Below are positions 25,060-34,426 of a DNA stretch of 64,000 nucleotides, piece after piece (the stretch's first letter is position 1; each line of letters opens with the position of its first letter). A program made the translations under genes and the position numbers. Source of the stretch: Clostridium sp. (GTDB lineage: Bacteria; Bacillota; Clostridia; Clostridiales; Clostridiaceae). The stretch covers positions 1 through 64,000 of the forward strand of contig JAFSER010000042.1 in NCBI GenBank assembly GCA_017435645.1. The letters run 5' to 3'. The notes beneath the pieces were generated by a model, which searched no databases, was not told the origin of the DNA, and saw only the letters and a program-made list of their open reading frames with translations.

Positions 25060-26169
25060 TTATGATAGACTTATTTGAATTATATATATTAATAAGAAAG
25101 CAATATTGCATAAAGTAAATATAGATAAGTATTTATTTTTTAAGTTAGGATATTTAGTACATAATTGTTTATAAGATATTAAGCTTGCCATAGATGCAAT
25201 AAGAGTACCTAATCCACCTATATTAGTTCCTATAATAAGGTCGTTGATATTATTTGTATATGATGATAGTAGCATAGCTGCAGGAACGTTGCTAATAGCC
25301 TGACTTAATAAAATACTAAACATTTTTTCATTATTAGCTAATATATTAATAATAAATTTATGGAAACTATCAATATGATTTATATTTCCTACAAATATAA
25401 AGAAGAAAAGAAAAGTTAATAATAGTGAGTAATCAGCTTTTCTTAATAATTCTTTATTTTTTATTAATATAGAAATAAAAACAATAGCAAATAAAATTAT
25501 GTAATTAATTATACCTATAACTGTTAGTAAACATAATATAAATAAGATAGAGTAAAAATAAATTAATCGTTTATTATTAATATTGCTTGTCTTTAATTCA
25601 ACTTTAAAATTTGATTTGTTATAACCAAAGAATATGAATACTATAAGTAAAATAGCTGCTATTAAAATATAGGGAAACATTAATTCTAGAAAATCTTTAA
25701 AGCTTAAGGAAGACATAGAAAATAAATATAAGTTTTGTGGATTTCCTATAGGAGTAAACATACTTCCTAAATTAGCAGCAATAGTCATAAGAGTTATAGT
25801 TAGACATAGGCTATTTGTTAAACCTATTGTTTCTAATATCATAATTCCAAAAGGAACAAAAGTGATCAAAGCAACATCATTAGTAATAAACATACTACTT
25901 AAAAAGCATAAAAAAACAAGGGTGAAAATAATCCCTCTCTTAGAATTAACCTTTTTTAAAATTTCATTTCCTATGTATTGAAAAAGATTTTCTTCTCTAA
26001 AGCCTTCAATAATTATCATTAAAGAAAATAGTAGTACAAGTGTTTTGAAGTCAATATAATCTAAATATTCAAGGCTTATTGGAACAATGGTACAGGATAA
26101 AATAGCTAAGAAAAAGGATATGGTTAATACAATGTCCTTTTTGAAAAAAGTAATTATTTTCTTAGTCAT
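25060..26169 (-). CDS. SLC13/ArsB-NhaD-type anion permease
   Basis: This 369-residue protein has about ten to eleven membrane helices and the ion-transporter-superfamily motifs. These are FITNDVALITFVPFGIMIL (about 93-111), ANLGSMFTPIGNPQNLYLF (about 132-150) and, in the second repeat, AISNVPAAMLLSSYTNN. The paired re-entrant motifs (NDVAL and SNVPA) are typical of citrate, arsenite or Na+/H+ transporters of this superfamily. Its length is slightly short. The substrate cannot be read. The gene is alone and convergent with the PDZ gene. Confidence 0.85.
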   Translation of the reverse strand: MTKKIITFFKKDIVLTISFFLAILSCTIVPISLEYLDYIDFKTLVLLFSLMIIIEGFREENLFQYIGNEILKKVNSKRGIIFTLVFLCFLSSMFITNDVALITFVPFGIMILETIGLTNSLCLTITLMTIAANLGSMFTPIGNPQNLYLFSMSSLSFKDFLELMFPYILIAAILLIVFIFFGYNKSNFKVELKTSNINNKRLIYFYSILFILCLLTVIGIINYIILFAIVFISILIKNKELLRKADYSLLLTFLFFFIFVGNINHIDSFHKFIINILANNEKMFSILLSQAISNVPAAMLLSSYTNNINDLIIGTNIGGLGTLIASMASLISYKQLCTKYPNLKNKYLSIFTLCNIAFLLIYIIQISLS

Positions 26170-26537
26170 AAAGTAGAAGCTCCTTTTTTATAATTTATTT
26201 TGTAAAATAATAATTATTTTATTGTATAGTTTGAAAATTTCATTGATATTATAGCAAAATAAAAGTACATAGTCATTTGTTTTTATATATTTTAAGGATA
26301 GATTTTTATTGAGATTAGTGTATTTTTGTAGAGTTTAAAGAAGTGATTATATTGATATTTATAAAGATAATTTTTAATTAGAGATTTAGTATTGATACTA
26401 TTTTAATAAGATTTTGCTAAAGTTTTTAGAATAGTGATTCTAAATTAATATAGAAAAAGATAATTAAAAAATATATCTAAAGAAGCTAGTATAATTAAAT
26501 AAAGATTATATGAGAATTTGAAGTTTTTAAATAATAA
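26170..26537. other. Intergenic AT-rich stretch
   Basis: I see no gene in about 370 nt here. The sequence is AT-rich with no recognisable RNA structure until the hairpin at 26538. The promoter of the permease (minus strand) should lie at its left end, but I could not define clear boxes. Confidence 0.5.
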
Positions 26538-26574
26538 ATGAGTTATCGAATTAATAATTAGTACGATAACTCAT
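26538..26574 (-). terminator. Hairpin at the end of the minus-strand trio
   Basis: Stem ATGAGTTATCG (26538-26548) / CGATAACTCAT (26564-26574). It lies downstream of the stop of the solute-binding-like gene. On the minus strand it is followed by TTATTATTTAAAAA, a weak terminator tail. Confidence 0.65.
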
Positions 26575-26630
26575 AGTATATTATATAAATTTCGAATCAT
26601 GAATAATAAAAGTATACAAATAATAATGTA

Positions 26631-27545
26631 TTAAATATATCTATTATATAAATCAAAGAACTCTTCAGAGGTAGTAGTATCTAGCCATTCTTTAGATGGA
26701 TATAGGAACTTAAAATTATTTTCTTCTACAATTGTTTCATTTACAGTATCAGATATGCAAGAAAATAAAGATGCAGATTTAACAAAGGAATTACAGAAAT
26801 CTGTAGTTATAAGTGCTGTTAACACTTCAAGCATAGTTTCTTCATTTAGAGATTTACTTGCAGCTATGTATGATGGAAGAGCAACAGCACCATCTTCAGG
26901 ATAAGTCATAAATAAATCAGTATTATTAGCACGCTTAGCATATATACTAGGAGTTAATGCTAAATTATTAGAACCACTTTTTACATCATTAAAGGATTGA
27001 ATTGGCATATTAACTAAAGTAGCATTATCTAAGAATCTTTCAGCGTAATCTTTCCCATATTCACTCCAAATTGCCTTTACTATACATTTAACACCAGAAT
27101 TATTAATACCTCCAACAACAGTCTTAGTATTACTTTCAACTACATTTTTTAGAGTTGTAGGTGTTGTATTGTAGTTATTATTATAAGAGAAGATTAATGG
27201 GATAACTAAAAGTGGCAGCAATTTTTCATCAAAAAATATATTTGAATTTTTAATTTCATCTTTTATATTGAAGTATTTAGATAAGGGATAAAGGTTGTTT
27301 GAGAACTTAGAGTAAATATTAGAGTTTTCATATACTTCTAAGTCTGTTGATACTATAATATCGGGTAAAATAGCATCAGGTTGTTTTAAATATTCGCTTA
27401 ATCTATGAGGATATCCTATTCCAAAATGAGTTATTTCAAGATTAATATTTTTTCCTTTTAAAGATATAATCAAATTATCTAAATAATCTTTTTCATATTT
27501 ATGAAGTATACAAATATTACTCCAATATAATTTTACAGTTTTCAT
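26631..27545 (-). CDS. Solute-binding-like protein without signal peptide
   Basis: This 304-residue protein looks like a type-2 periplasmic binding protein, in the broad family of Fe3+-type binding proteins. It has LPDIIVSTDLEVYE (about 80-93), a hinge-like TKTVVGGINNSGVKCIVKAIWSEYGKDYAERFL and DGAVALPSYIAASKSL. It starts directly with KTVKLYWSNICILHKYEK and has neither a signal peptide nor a lipobox, so it should stay in the cytosol. It overlaps the ABC ATPase gene by 29 nt and has AAAGGAGAG before its ATG. Third gene of a GTPase-ATPase-binding protein operon. Function unknown. Confidence 0.7.
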   Translation of the reverse strand: MKTVKLYWSNICILHKYEKDYLDNLIISLKGKNINLEITHFGIGYPHRLSEYLKQPDAILPDIIVSTDLEVYENSNIYSKFSNNLYPLSKYFNIKDEIKNSNIFFDEKLLPLLVIPLIFSYNNNYNTTPTTLKNVVESNTKTVVGGINNSGVKCIVKAIWSEYGKDYAERFLDNATLVNMPIQSFNDVKSGSNNLALTPSIYAKRANNTDLFMTYPEDGAVALPSYIAASKSLNEETMLEVLTALITTDFCNSFVKSASLFSCISDTVNETIVEENNFKFLYPSKEWLDTTTSEEFFDLYNRYI

Positions 27546-28287
27546 ACAGTGTCTCTCCTTTTCTTAATTTACTTTGACATTCAATTTGAAAATCATAAAT
27601 ATTTTTTAGTTTAGTTAAGATTCCCTTTTCTTCTTCACTAGTATCAATTACTTTAAAGATTGAACCATTATCCATAATAATTCGCTTTTCACCCATTAAT
27701 GCTGTATGAGGATCATGAGTTACTATAAAAATTAATTTGTCGCTTTTAAGAAGAATATCAAGAGCTATATTTTTATTTATTCCAGCATTTTCAATTTCAT
27801 CTATTAGAATAATTGGATTATCTGAAATTAAAGCAATATCAGCAATCATTAATGCACGAGTTTGTCCACCACTAAGAGATGTTAGTTCTTGAGTTAAAGA
27901 TATAGGCTCAGCAGTTATTTTATTAGCAACATTTAATATTTCTTCAACAGAGGTGGTATTATTGTTTTTACAAGCTTTATGAAGATTTAAAAACTCCTCT
28001 ACAGTTGAGTCAAGAACAAACCTCATATTCTGACCAAGGTGAGAAATAAGTGTTGTTGAATATTCATTACGCTTTTCTATAGGAACTTCTAAATCATTAA
28101 CAAGTATTTTTCTAGAAGTTAAGGAGTCATTATTAACAAATTGCTCTATATCCTTTATTAATCTACTTTTTCCAGAACCAGTATTACCAACAATTGAGTA
28201 AATATATCCTCTATAAAAGGTTAAAGAATCAAAGTTTTCTTTATTGCCATATTTATCTTTACCAGGATAGATAGTTATACTTTTCAT
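27517..28287 (-). CDS. Stand-alone ABC-type ATPase
   Basis: This 256-residue ABC ATPase has Walker A GNTGSGKS (34-41), Q-loop region LGQN (84-87), signature LSGGQ (138-142), Walker B IILIDE with catalytic E164 and the switch H191 in VTHDPHT. No permease gene is next to it, and its two operon partners are soluble proteins. Unlike the importer ATPase at 31.6 kb it has an extended N terminus. It may act on a soluble partner rather than drive transport; that is inference. It abuts the GTPase gene with a 1-nt overlap and overlaps the binding-protein gene. Confidence 0.8.
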   Translation of the reverse strand: MKSITIYPGKDKYGNKENFDSLTFYRGYIYSIVGNTGSGKSRLIKDIEQFVNNDSLTSRKILVNDLEVPIEKRNEYSTTLISHLGQNMRFVLDSTVEEFLNLHKACKNNNTTSVEEILNVANKITAEPISLTQELTSLSGGQTRALMIADIALISDNPIILIDEIENAGINKNIALDILLKSDKLIFIVTHDPHTALMGEKRIIMDNGSIFKVIDTSEEEKGILTKLKNIYDFQIECQSKLRKGETLYENCKIILE

Positions 28288-28979
28288 TAAAAATCACCTC
28301 GGAAATTTATTTTAGAAACTATTCCTTGTTGGAATTCATCACCAATTCTACATTCACCAATACAGTATGAGCAGACACCGCTTGGCATAGTATGTCTTAG
28401 AAGATGATTAGGGTTTTCATCTACAGTAACATTATCAAGATAGTTTGAAATTAGTTCTACACCAAAGCCTACTAATCCATCAATAAAGAATATATTAGAT
28501 TTTGGGTTTATTTTTTTGATATTATAAGTAATAATTTCTCTTTCAGCTTGAGATACCATATCTATTTTACTTAAGACTATTGCATCGCTTTCACTTACCA
28601 TAGGACCAAGCTTTTGAGGAGTTTTAAAGCTTGATGTACAGTCACAAACACAAATGTGTATAGTTTTATTTGTTGCTGGAGAGCATCTATTACAAAGACC
28701 TGCAGTTTCTATTATTAACATATCGCTATTTTTATTTTTCGCCCAAGTCATTAATTCATTTATATTTGAAATTAGAAAATGATCAGGGCATATATCTTTA
28801 CTTAATCCAACTATATAGGGGATGTCTAATTTTTTATATATTAAATCATCATCAGTAGCCAAACAATCTATTTTACATAAAGCTGGGTTAAGTTTTTTTG
28901 ATTTTAATTGTGGAATAAGATGTTTTATCAAAGATGTTTTACCAACTGAAGATAAGCCTGAAATAAGTATTGTTTTCAT
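28287..28979 (-). CDS. Cysteine-rich P-loop GTPase (HypB/CobW-like)
   Basis: This 230-residue protein has a P-loop GLSSVGKTS (8-16), a Walker-B-like ETAG at 91-94 and a guanine-specificity motif SKID at 137-140, as in SIMIBI GTPases (HypB, UreG, CobW). It is unusually rich in cysteine: C96xxC99, C110-x-C112-x-C114 and a C-terminal C203xxC206xxxC210, plus C35, C39 and C64. The pattern suggests metal or iron-sulfur binding. HypB and UreG load nickel into enzymes, so a metal-trafficking or cofactor-insertion role is plausible but unproven. It heads the minus-strand operon and has AAGGAGG upstream. Confidence 0.78.
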   Translation of the reverse strand: MKTILISGLSSVGKTSLIKHLIPQLKSKKLNPALCKIDCLATDDDLIYKKLDIPYIVGLSKDICPDHFLISNINELMTWAKNKNSDMLIIETAGLCNRCSPATNKTIHICVCDCTSSFKTPQKLGPMVSESDAIVLSKIDMVSQAEREIITYNIKKINPKSNIFFIDGLVGFGVELISNYLDNVTVDENPNHLLRHTMPSGVCSYCIGECRIGDEFQQGIVSKINFRGDF

Positions 28980-29117
28980 AGAAAATAAAAAACCTCCTTA
29001 CTTTTGTTAGAACATATAATATCATTAAAAGGGAATAATAAACTGTATCAGATTAGACAATTAAGAAATAAAATTAAATGAAAATTATTATCAATAATAT
29101 TGAAAATTGAAAATAGT

Positions 29118-29133
29118 TATGATATATTTCATA
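29118..29133. promoter_or_regulatory. Candidate Crp/Fnr operator
   Basis: Palindrome TATGA-N6-TCATA, with the 5-6-5 half-site geometry of Crp/Fnr sites. It lies in the divergent promoter region between the GTPase operon and the regulator gene, 49 nt before the regulator start. Confidence 0.45.
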
Positions 29134-29181
29134 TAAAATTAGTAATTTTACAATAAACTAAAACCTTAAGGGGGAAGGGTA

Positions 29182-29814
29182 TTGATTAATAGTAAGTTAT
29201 TTTCTAGTAATCATATGATAGAAAGTAAGATTAAAATAAAAGCTTATAAAAAGGGACAGTTTATAAGTGATTTTTTTGATGGAGAATATTATGTTGGAAT
29301 AATAGAAAAAGGTGAAGTATCTGTATATTGTATATCTAGGGATGGAAATGAAGTTAATATGTCGCTTTTAAAAGAAGGAGACATTTTTGGGATAGCTAAT
29401 ATATTTGAAGAAGAAGATTTAGATACTGTGCTAAAGTGTAAAAGTGATGTCAAAGCAGTATTCTATCCTAAAAAAGATTATATAGAGATGATGCAAAAAG
29501 ATAGTTCAATCAATATAGAGTACATACGTTATTGCAATAAAAAAATACAATTTTTATTAAAAAGGATTGAGTTTTTAAATATACAATCCAGTAAGAAAAA
29601 GTTAATAGAACACTTGTTGGAAAAGAGTGGAGAAGATGATATTATTTTATTAGAATGTTCTAAGGAGGAATTAAGCAAAATACTTAGTATAAGTAGAGCT
29701 TCATTATATAGGGAGTTACAATTATTGCAAAGTAAAAAATATTTAGATTTTGATAAGAATATTATAAAAATATTAGATAAAGAAAAGTTAAAGAAGTATC
29801 TATATGAAATATAA
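29182..29814 (+). CDS. Crp/Fnr-family transcriptional regulator
   Basis: This 210-residue regulator has an N-terminal cyclic-nucleotide-binding-like beta barrel (about 20-110; YYVGIIEKGEVSVYCISRDG, LLKEGDIFGIANIF), a dimer helix and a C-terminal winged helix (CSKEELSKILSISRASLYRE, about 158-177). Crp/Fnr proteins sense small molecules, redox or metals. No N-terminal cysteine cluster for an FNR-type 4Fe-4S centre is visible. It starts at TTG with AAGGGGGAAGGG upstream. It is divergent from the GTPase operon and heads the importer operon, so it probably controls both. Confidence 0.88.
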   Translation: MINSKLFSSNHMIESKIKIKAYKKGQFISDFFDGEYYVGIIEKGEVSVYCISRDGNEVNMSLLKEGDIFGIANIFEEEDLDTVLKCKSDVKAVFYPKKDYIEMMQKDSSINIEYIRYCNKKIQFLLKRIEFLNIQSSKKKLIEHLLEKSGEDDIILLECSKEELSKILSISRASLYRELQLLQSKKYLDFDKNIIKILDKEKLKKYLYEI

Positions 29815-29838
29815 ATATTAGTAAGGAGAGGTTAAATT

Positions 29839-30828
29839 ATGAAGAAAAAATTAAGTATGCTATTAGTTTTTGTATTTATAATAAGCTTAATAGCAGGGTG
29901 TAGTTCAAAGGGAAAAGCTGAGGAAGCAAATGTAGTAGCTAAGGTAGTAGCATTAAAGGGTCCTACAGGAATGGGGATTGTAAAAATGATTAGCGATGAA
30001 AATGCTAAGGAAGAAAAAGATTATGAAATTAGCATAGTAAATTCTGTTGATGAAATAACTCCTAAAATAGTTAATGGAGAAATTGATATAGCAGCTGTAC
30101 CAGCTAATTTAGCATCTGTTTTATATAACAATACAGATGGAGGAGTAGTAACTTTAGCTATTAATACTTTAGGTGTGTTATATGTAGTTGAAAATGGAAA
30201 TTCAATAAATTCTATAGAAGATTTAAGAGGAAAAACTATTTACTCAAGTGGTAAGGGGGCAACACCAGAATATAGTTTTAATTATATTTTAGAGAAAAGT
30301 GGAATAGATCCTAATAAAGATGTAACTGTAGAGTATAAATCAGAGCATACAGAATGTTTAGCAGCACTATTAAATGATGAAGATGGAATTGCAGTTCTTC
30401 CACAACCATTTGTAACAACAGCATTAAGTAAAAATGAAAATTTAAGAGTAGCTTTAGACTTAACTGAGGAATGGGAAGCTTTAGCAGATGATAATGATAG
30501 CACTTTATTAACAGGAGTAGTTGTTGCAAGAAAAGAATTTGTGGAAAACTATCCACAAAAAGTAGCTGATTTCTTAGAAAATTATAAAGCATCTGTTGAG
30601 TTTACAAATGAAAATATAGATGAAGCTGCAAAGCTTATAGATGAAAATGGAATAGTTGCAGAAGCAATAGCTAAGAAGGCAATACCTGAATGTAATATAA
30701 CATATATTGATGGTAAAGATATGGAAGTAAAGTTAAGTGAATACTTAAAAGTACTTTATGATGCTAATCCAAAGTCAGTAGGAGGAAAGTTACCAGATGA
30801 AGCTTTCTACTACATCCAAGAAAAATAA
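29839..30828 (+). CDS. Importer lipoprotein, NitT/TauT (NMT1-like) type
   Basis: This 329-residue binding protein has a lipoprotein signal with lipobox LIAGC (cysteine at about residue 21). The family-like ALKGPTGMGIVKMI (about 41-54) follows, then EIDIAAVPANLASVLYN and LRGKTIYSSGKGATPEY. The domain resembles the aliphatic-sulfonate, nitrate and thiamine-precursor binding proteins. The ligand is not predictable by eye. Genes for its permease and ATPase follow without a gap, overlapping by 32 nt at the 3' end. Confidence 0.87.
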   Translation: MKKKLSMLLVFVFIISLIAGCSSKGKAEEANVVAKVVALKGPTGMGIVKMISDENAKEEKDYEISIVNSVDEITPKIVNGEIDIAAVPANLASVLYNNTDGGVVTLAINTLGVLYVVENGNSINSIEDLRGKTIYSSGKGATPEYSFNYILEKSGIDPNKDVTVEYKSEHTECLAALLNDEDGIAVLPQPFVTTALSKNENLRVALDLTEEWEALADDNDSTLLTGVVVARKEFVENYPQKVADFLENYKASVEFTNENIDEAAKLIDENGIVAEAIAKKAIPECNITYIDGKDMEVKLSEYLKVLYDANPKSVGGKLPDEAFYYIQEK

Positions 30829-31564
30829 AGTAAATAATATATTAGCTATAATATTTTGGCTTATAGTTTGGCAAGTAGTAAGTATAATAATTAATCAAGA
30901 AGTTCTTTTAGCAACTCCAATTTCCACACTTAAAAGGTTGTTGGAGTTGTCTATAACAATAGAATTTTGGAAATCTATTTTCTTTTCTTTTATAAAAATA
31001 ACTACAGGATTTATTTTAGCTTTTATAATAGGAATAATTATTGCTATATTAGCATCTAACTCTAAAAGGTTTAAAATACTTATAGAGCCATTAATACTTA
31101 CTATACAAGCTATACCAGTAGCATCATTTGTAATTCTATGTTTAATATGGATATCATCAAAGAATTTATCTGTTTTAATATCTTTTTTAATGGTTTTACC
31201 TATAGTATATAGAAATATACTTGATGGTATAAGTAATATACCTAAGGAGTTAAAAGATATGGCTAAGGTATTTAAAGTAGGTAGAATAAAAAAAATAAGA
31301 TATATTTATATTTCAGAAGTAGCACCTTATTTGACAGCAGCTTGTAGTATTTCCTTAGGATTATGTTGGAAATCTGGAATAGCAGCAGAAGTAATAGGGA
31401 TGCCGGCTAATTCTATAGGTGAAAATTTATACACTTCAAAGATATATTTAAATACTCCAGATTTATTTGCATGGACTATAGTTATTATTCTAATTAGTGT
31501 TTGTTTCCAAAAGGGATTTTTAGCTCTAATAAGTTCTGTTTTAAAGAGATTGGAGATAAAATAA
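30797..31564 (+). CDS. ABC importer permease, SsuC/TauC-like
   Basis: This 255-residue permease has about six membrane helices. It has the cytosolic coupling-loop region IPKELKDMAKVFKVGRIKKI and the SsuC-like EVIGMPANSIGENLYTSKIY followed by LNTPDLFAWT. It begins inside the end of the binding-protein gene (32-nt overlap), with AGGAGG 12 nt before the ATG, which implies translational coupling. It ends immediately before the ATPase ATG. Confidence 0.9.
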   Translation: MKLSTTSKKNKVNNILAIIFWLIVWQVVSIIINQEVLLATPISTLKRLLELSITIEFWKSIFFSFIKITTGFILAFIIGIIIAILASNSKRFKILIEPLILTIQAIPVASFVILCLIWISSKNLSVLISFLMVLPIVYRNILDGISNIPKELKDMAKVFKVGRIKKIRYIYISEVAPYLTAACSISLGLCWKSGIAAEVIGMPANSIGENLYTSKIYLNTPDLFAWTIVIILISVCFQKGFLALISSVLKRLEIK

Positions 31565-32158
31565 ATGGATATAGTAATTAAAAACTTAAATAAATCATTT
31601 GAAGATAAGGTTGTATTATCTAATTTCAATGCAAATTTTAAGGAAAAAAACATAACCTTTATTATGGGGACTTCTGGTGTTGGAAAGACTACATTGATTA
31701 GAATTTTAATGTCGTTAGAAAAGGCTGATAGTGGAGAGATAAAGGGATTATCGGATAAAAGGATTAGTGCAGTATTCCAAGATGATAGCTTATGTGAAAA
31801 TCTAAGTGTTTTATTAAATATAAAGCTTGTATGCGATAATATAAGAAATTTAGAAATAGAAGAAGCGTTAAAGTTATTGGATTTAGAAGGATGCTTATAC
31901 AAAAGAGTAAAAGAATTGAGTGGTGGAATGAAGAGAAGAGTTGCTATACTTAGAGCCATGCTTTATGATTTTGACTTACTTATTATGGATGAGCCATTTA
32001 AGGGATTAGATGAGGAAACAAAAAATAAGGTTATGAGTTTTGTAATAAATAGGATTAAAAATAAAACAGCCATAATAGTAACTCATGATAAAGAGGATGT
32101 AGAATATTTTAGTAAGTGTAAAGAAATAAAAATAGATTTAATAGAAAATAAATTATAA
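31565..32158 (+). CDS. ABC importer ATPase, NitT/TauT type
   Basis: This 197-residue ATPase is short for the family but complete: Walker A GTSGVGKTT (about 34-42), a Q-loop FQDDSLCENLSV, signature LSGGMKRRVAILRA and Walker B LLIMDEPFKGLD, ending with a VTHDKEDVE switch. It starts on the base after the permease stop. Together with the two preceding genes it makes a full importer that could deliver the ligand sensed or used by the divergent GTPase operon; this link is inference. Confidence 0.9.
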   Translation: MDIVIKNLNKSFEDKVVLSNFNANFKEKNITFIMGTSGVGKTTLIRILMSLEKADSGEIKGLSDKRISAVFQDDSLCENLSVLLNIKLVCDNIRNLEIEEALKLLDLEGCLYKRVKELSGGMKRRVAILRAMLYDFDLLIMDEPFKGLDEETKNKVMSFVINRIKNKTAIIVTHDKEDVEYFSKCKEIKIDLIENKL

Positions 32159-32173
32159 AAGATAACATAATAG

Positions 32174-32217
32174 AAGTCTTGTAATATTCAGTTTATAGAT
32201 TATTGCAAGGCTTTTTA
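32174..32217 (+). terminator. Intrinsic terminator of the importer operon
   Basis: Stem AGTCTTGTAATA (32174-32185) / TATTGCAAGGCT (32201-32212), with G-U pairs, followed by TTTTTATTA. Confidence 0.8.
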
Positions 32218-32380
32218 TTATATAAATTATAGTATATCAATTTCATACTAATTATTTTGGGGTTAAAAAATTTTATTATGTATAGGATTATAAGTAGAGT
32301 ATATGGTCATAATGTTTTGTAATAGTAGATAATTATATGTATAATTTACTTAATAGATAGAGAAAAATGTAATATATAGA

Positions 32381-32424
32381 AAGGAGAAGAGGCTATCTTA
32401 TAGAGATAGTCCTGTGATATAGAG
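32381..32424 (+). promoter_or_regulatory. Distant ribosome site and hairpin before uvrB
   Basis: AAGGAG (32381-32386) lies 38 nt before the uvrB ATG. Between them AGGCTATCT (32390-32398) pairs with AGATAG-T-CCT (32404-32413). Removing the hairpin leaves about 14 nt of spacing, longer than ideal, so the case is weaker than at 2.4 and 3.8 kb. Confidence 0.4.
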
Positions 32425-34395
32425 ATGCCAGAGTTTAAAATAGAATCAAAATTTAAGCCAATGGGGGATCAACCTCAAGCTATAGAGAGTTTAGTTAATT
32501 CTATACAAAAAGGTGAAAGAGGTCAAACCTTATTAGGAGTAACAGGTTCAGGAAAGACTTATACAATGGCAAATATAATACAAAGAGTTCAAAAGCCAAC
32601 TTTAGTATTAGCACATAATAAAACTTTAGCAGCCCAGTTATGCTCTGAGTTTAAAGAGTTTTTTCCAAACAATATAGTTGAGTATTTTGTATCATATTAT
32701 GATTATTATCAGCCAGAAGCCTATGTGCCACAAACAGATACATTTATAGAGAAAGATGCATCTATAAATGATGAAATAGATAAGTTGAGACATTCAGCTA
32801 CATCAGCACTATTAGAAAGAAGAGATGTTATTATAGTTGCATCAGTTTCTTGTATTTATGGATTAGGAAATCCAGAAGAATATAAGAAGCTTACTATTTC
32901 CTTAAGACCTGGAATGATAAAGGATAGAGATGAAATTATAAGGAAGCTTATAGAAATTCAGTACGAAAGAAATGATATAGATTTTGCAAGAGGAAGCTTT
33001 AGAGTAAGAGGTGATTCTTTAGACATCATTCCATCATCATCTTCTAATAAGGGAATAAGAGTAGAATTTTTTGGAGATGAGATAGATAGAATTAGAGAAT
33101 TTGATGTTTTAACTGGGAATATACTAGGGGAAAGAAATCATGTTTCTATTTCACCAGCATCTCACTTTGCTACTTCTCATGAGGTTTTAGAAAGAGCTAT
33201 AAGTCAAATTGAGGATGAGTTAGAAGATAGACTTAGGGAACTTAATAGTCAAGAAAGATTGTTAGAAGCGCAAAGATTAAGGCAAAGAACAAATTATGAT
33301 ATAGAAATGATAAGAGAAATGGGATATTGTAGTGGTATAGAAAATTATTCTAGAATTTTAGATGGTAGAAATCCTGGAACTCCACCTCAAACATTACTAG
33401 ATTATTTTCCAGATGATTTTTTAATGTTTATAGATGAAAGTCATGTTACATTACCTCAATGTAGAGCTATGTATGCAGGAGATAGATCAAGAAAAAATAC
33501 ATTAGTAGAGTACGGATTTAGATTGCCTTGTGCTTATGATAATAGGCCATTAAAATTTACTGAATTTGAAAAGAAAATAAATCAAGTTGTGTTTGTTAGT
33601 GCAACACCTGCACAGTATGAGTTAGATAATTCAACTAATATTGTTGAACAAGTTATAAGACCAACAGGGTTATTAGATCCAGTTATAGAAATAAGACCTG
33701 TAAAAGGTCAAATTGATGATTTATATACAGAAATAAGGAAAACTACTGAAAAAGGCTTTAGAACACTTATAACTACCTTAACTAAAAGAATGGCAGAAGA
33801 TTTAACCAAATATCTAAAGGATTTAGGAGTAAAAACTACATATATGCATTCGGATATAGATACTATAGAGAGAATGAAAACAATAAGAGAATTAAGGCTT
33901 GGGGAATATGATGTATTAGTTGGAATTAACTTATTAAGAGAAGGTCTAGATATTCCAGAAGTAGCATTAGTTGCTATATTAGATGCAGATAAAGAAGGAT
34001 TTTTACGTTCAGAAACATCCTTAGTCCAAACTATAGGTAGAGCAGCTAGAAATGCTGAAAGTAAAGTAATAATGTATGCAGATAATATTACTAAGTCTAT
34101 GGATAAGGCTATAAAGGAAACAGAAAGAAGAAGAAAAATACAGATTGAATATAATGAAAAGCATGGAATTACGCCACAAACTATAATAAAAGATGTAAGA
34201 GATGTAATTGAAGCAACAAAGGTAGCAGAAGAGAAGGTAGAATATAAGACTGAAGATAAAAAGGTTTCTGAAAAGGATAAGAAGAAGTTAATTAAGAAGT
34301 ATACTGAGGAAATGATGGAAGCAGCTAAGAATTTACAATTTGAAAGAGCAGCAGAATTACGTGATATTATTAATGATTTAAAGTCAAAGAAATAA
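32425..34395 (+). CDS. uvrB: Excinuclease ABC subunit B
   Basis: This 656-residue repair helicase-like subunit loads onto damage with UvrA and recruits UvrC. Walker [11 protein letters not shown] (about 38-47), the damage-verifying beta-hairpin ([20 protein letters not shown]), the DEAD-type box [17 protein letters not shown] (motif VI) and the C-terminal UVR domain ([20 protein letters not shown]) are all present at the usual length. UvrA and UvrC are encoded at 51.7 and 58.6 kb. In most relatives uvrB and uvrA are adjacent; here about 17 kb separates them. Confidence 0.97.
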   Translation: MPEFKIESKFKPMGDQPQAIESLVNSIQKGERGQTLLGVTGSGKTYTMANIIQRVQKPTLVLAHNKTLAAQLCSEFKEFFPNNIVEYFVSYYDYYQPEAYVPQTDTFIEKDASINDEIDKLRHSATSALLERRDVIIVASVSCIYGLGNPEEYKKLTISLRPGMIKDRDEIIRKLIEIQYERNDIDFARGSFRVRGDSLDIIPSSSSNKGIRVEFFGDEIDRIREFDVLTGNILGERNHVSISPASHFATSHEVLERAISQIEDELEDRLRELNSQERLLEAQRLRQRTNYDIEMIREMGYCSGIENYSRILDGRNPGTPPQTLLDYFPDDFLMFIDESHVTLPQCRAMYAGDRSRKNTLVEYGFRLPCAYDNRPLKFTEFEKKINQVVFVSATPAQYELDNSTNIVEQVIRPTGLLDPVIEIRPVKGQIDDLYTEIRKTTEKGFRTLITTLTKRMAEDLTKYLKDLGVKTTYMHSDIDTIERMKTIRELRLGEYDVLVGINLLREGLDIPEVALVAILDADKEGFLRSETSLVQTIGRAARNAESKVIMYADNITKSMDKAIKETERRRKIQIEYNEKHGITPQTIIKDVRDVIEATKVAEEKVEYKTEDKKVSEKDKKKLIKKYTEEMMEAAKNLQFERAAELRDIINDLKSKK

Positions 34396-34426
34396 AGAAG
34401 CTTAAAGATAAAAGGTGTGATGAATA

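Noticed and set aside
28822..29010. Plus-strand open frames at 28670-28858 and 28822-29010 over the GTPase gene
   Set aside because: They are antisense to the GTPase, whose P-loop, GTP motifs and ribosome site are clear; no independent ribosome site is present.
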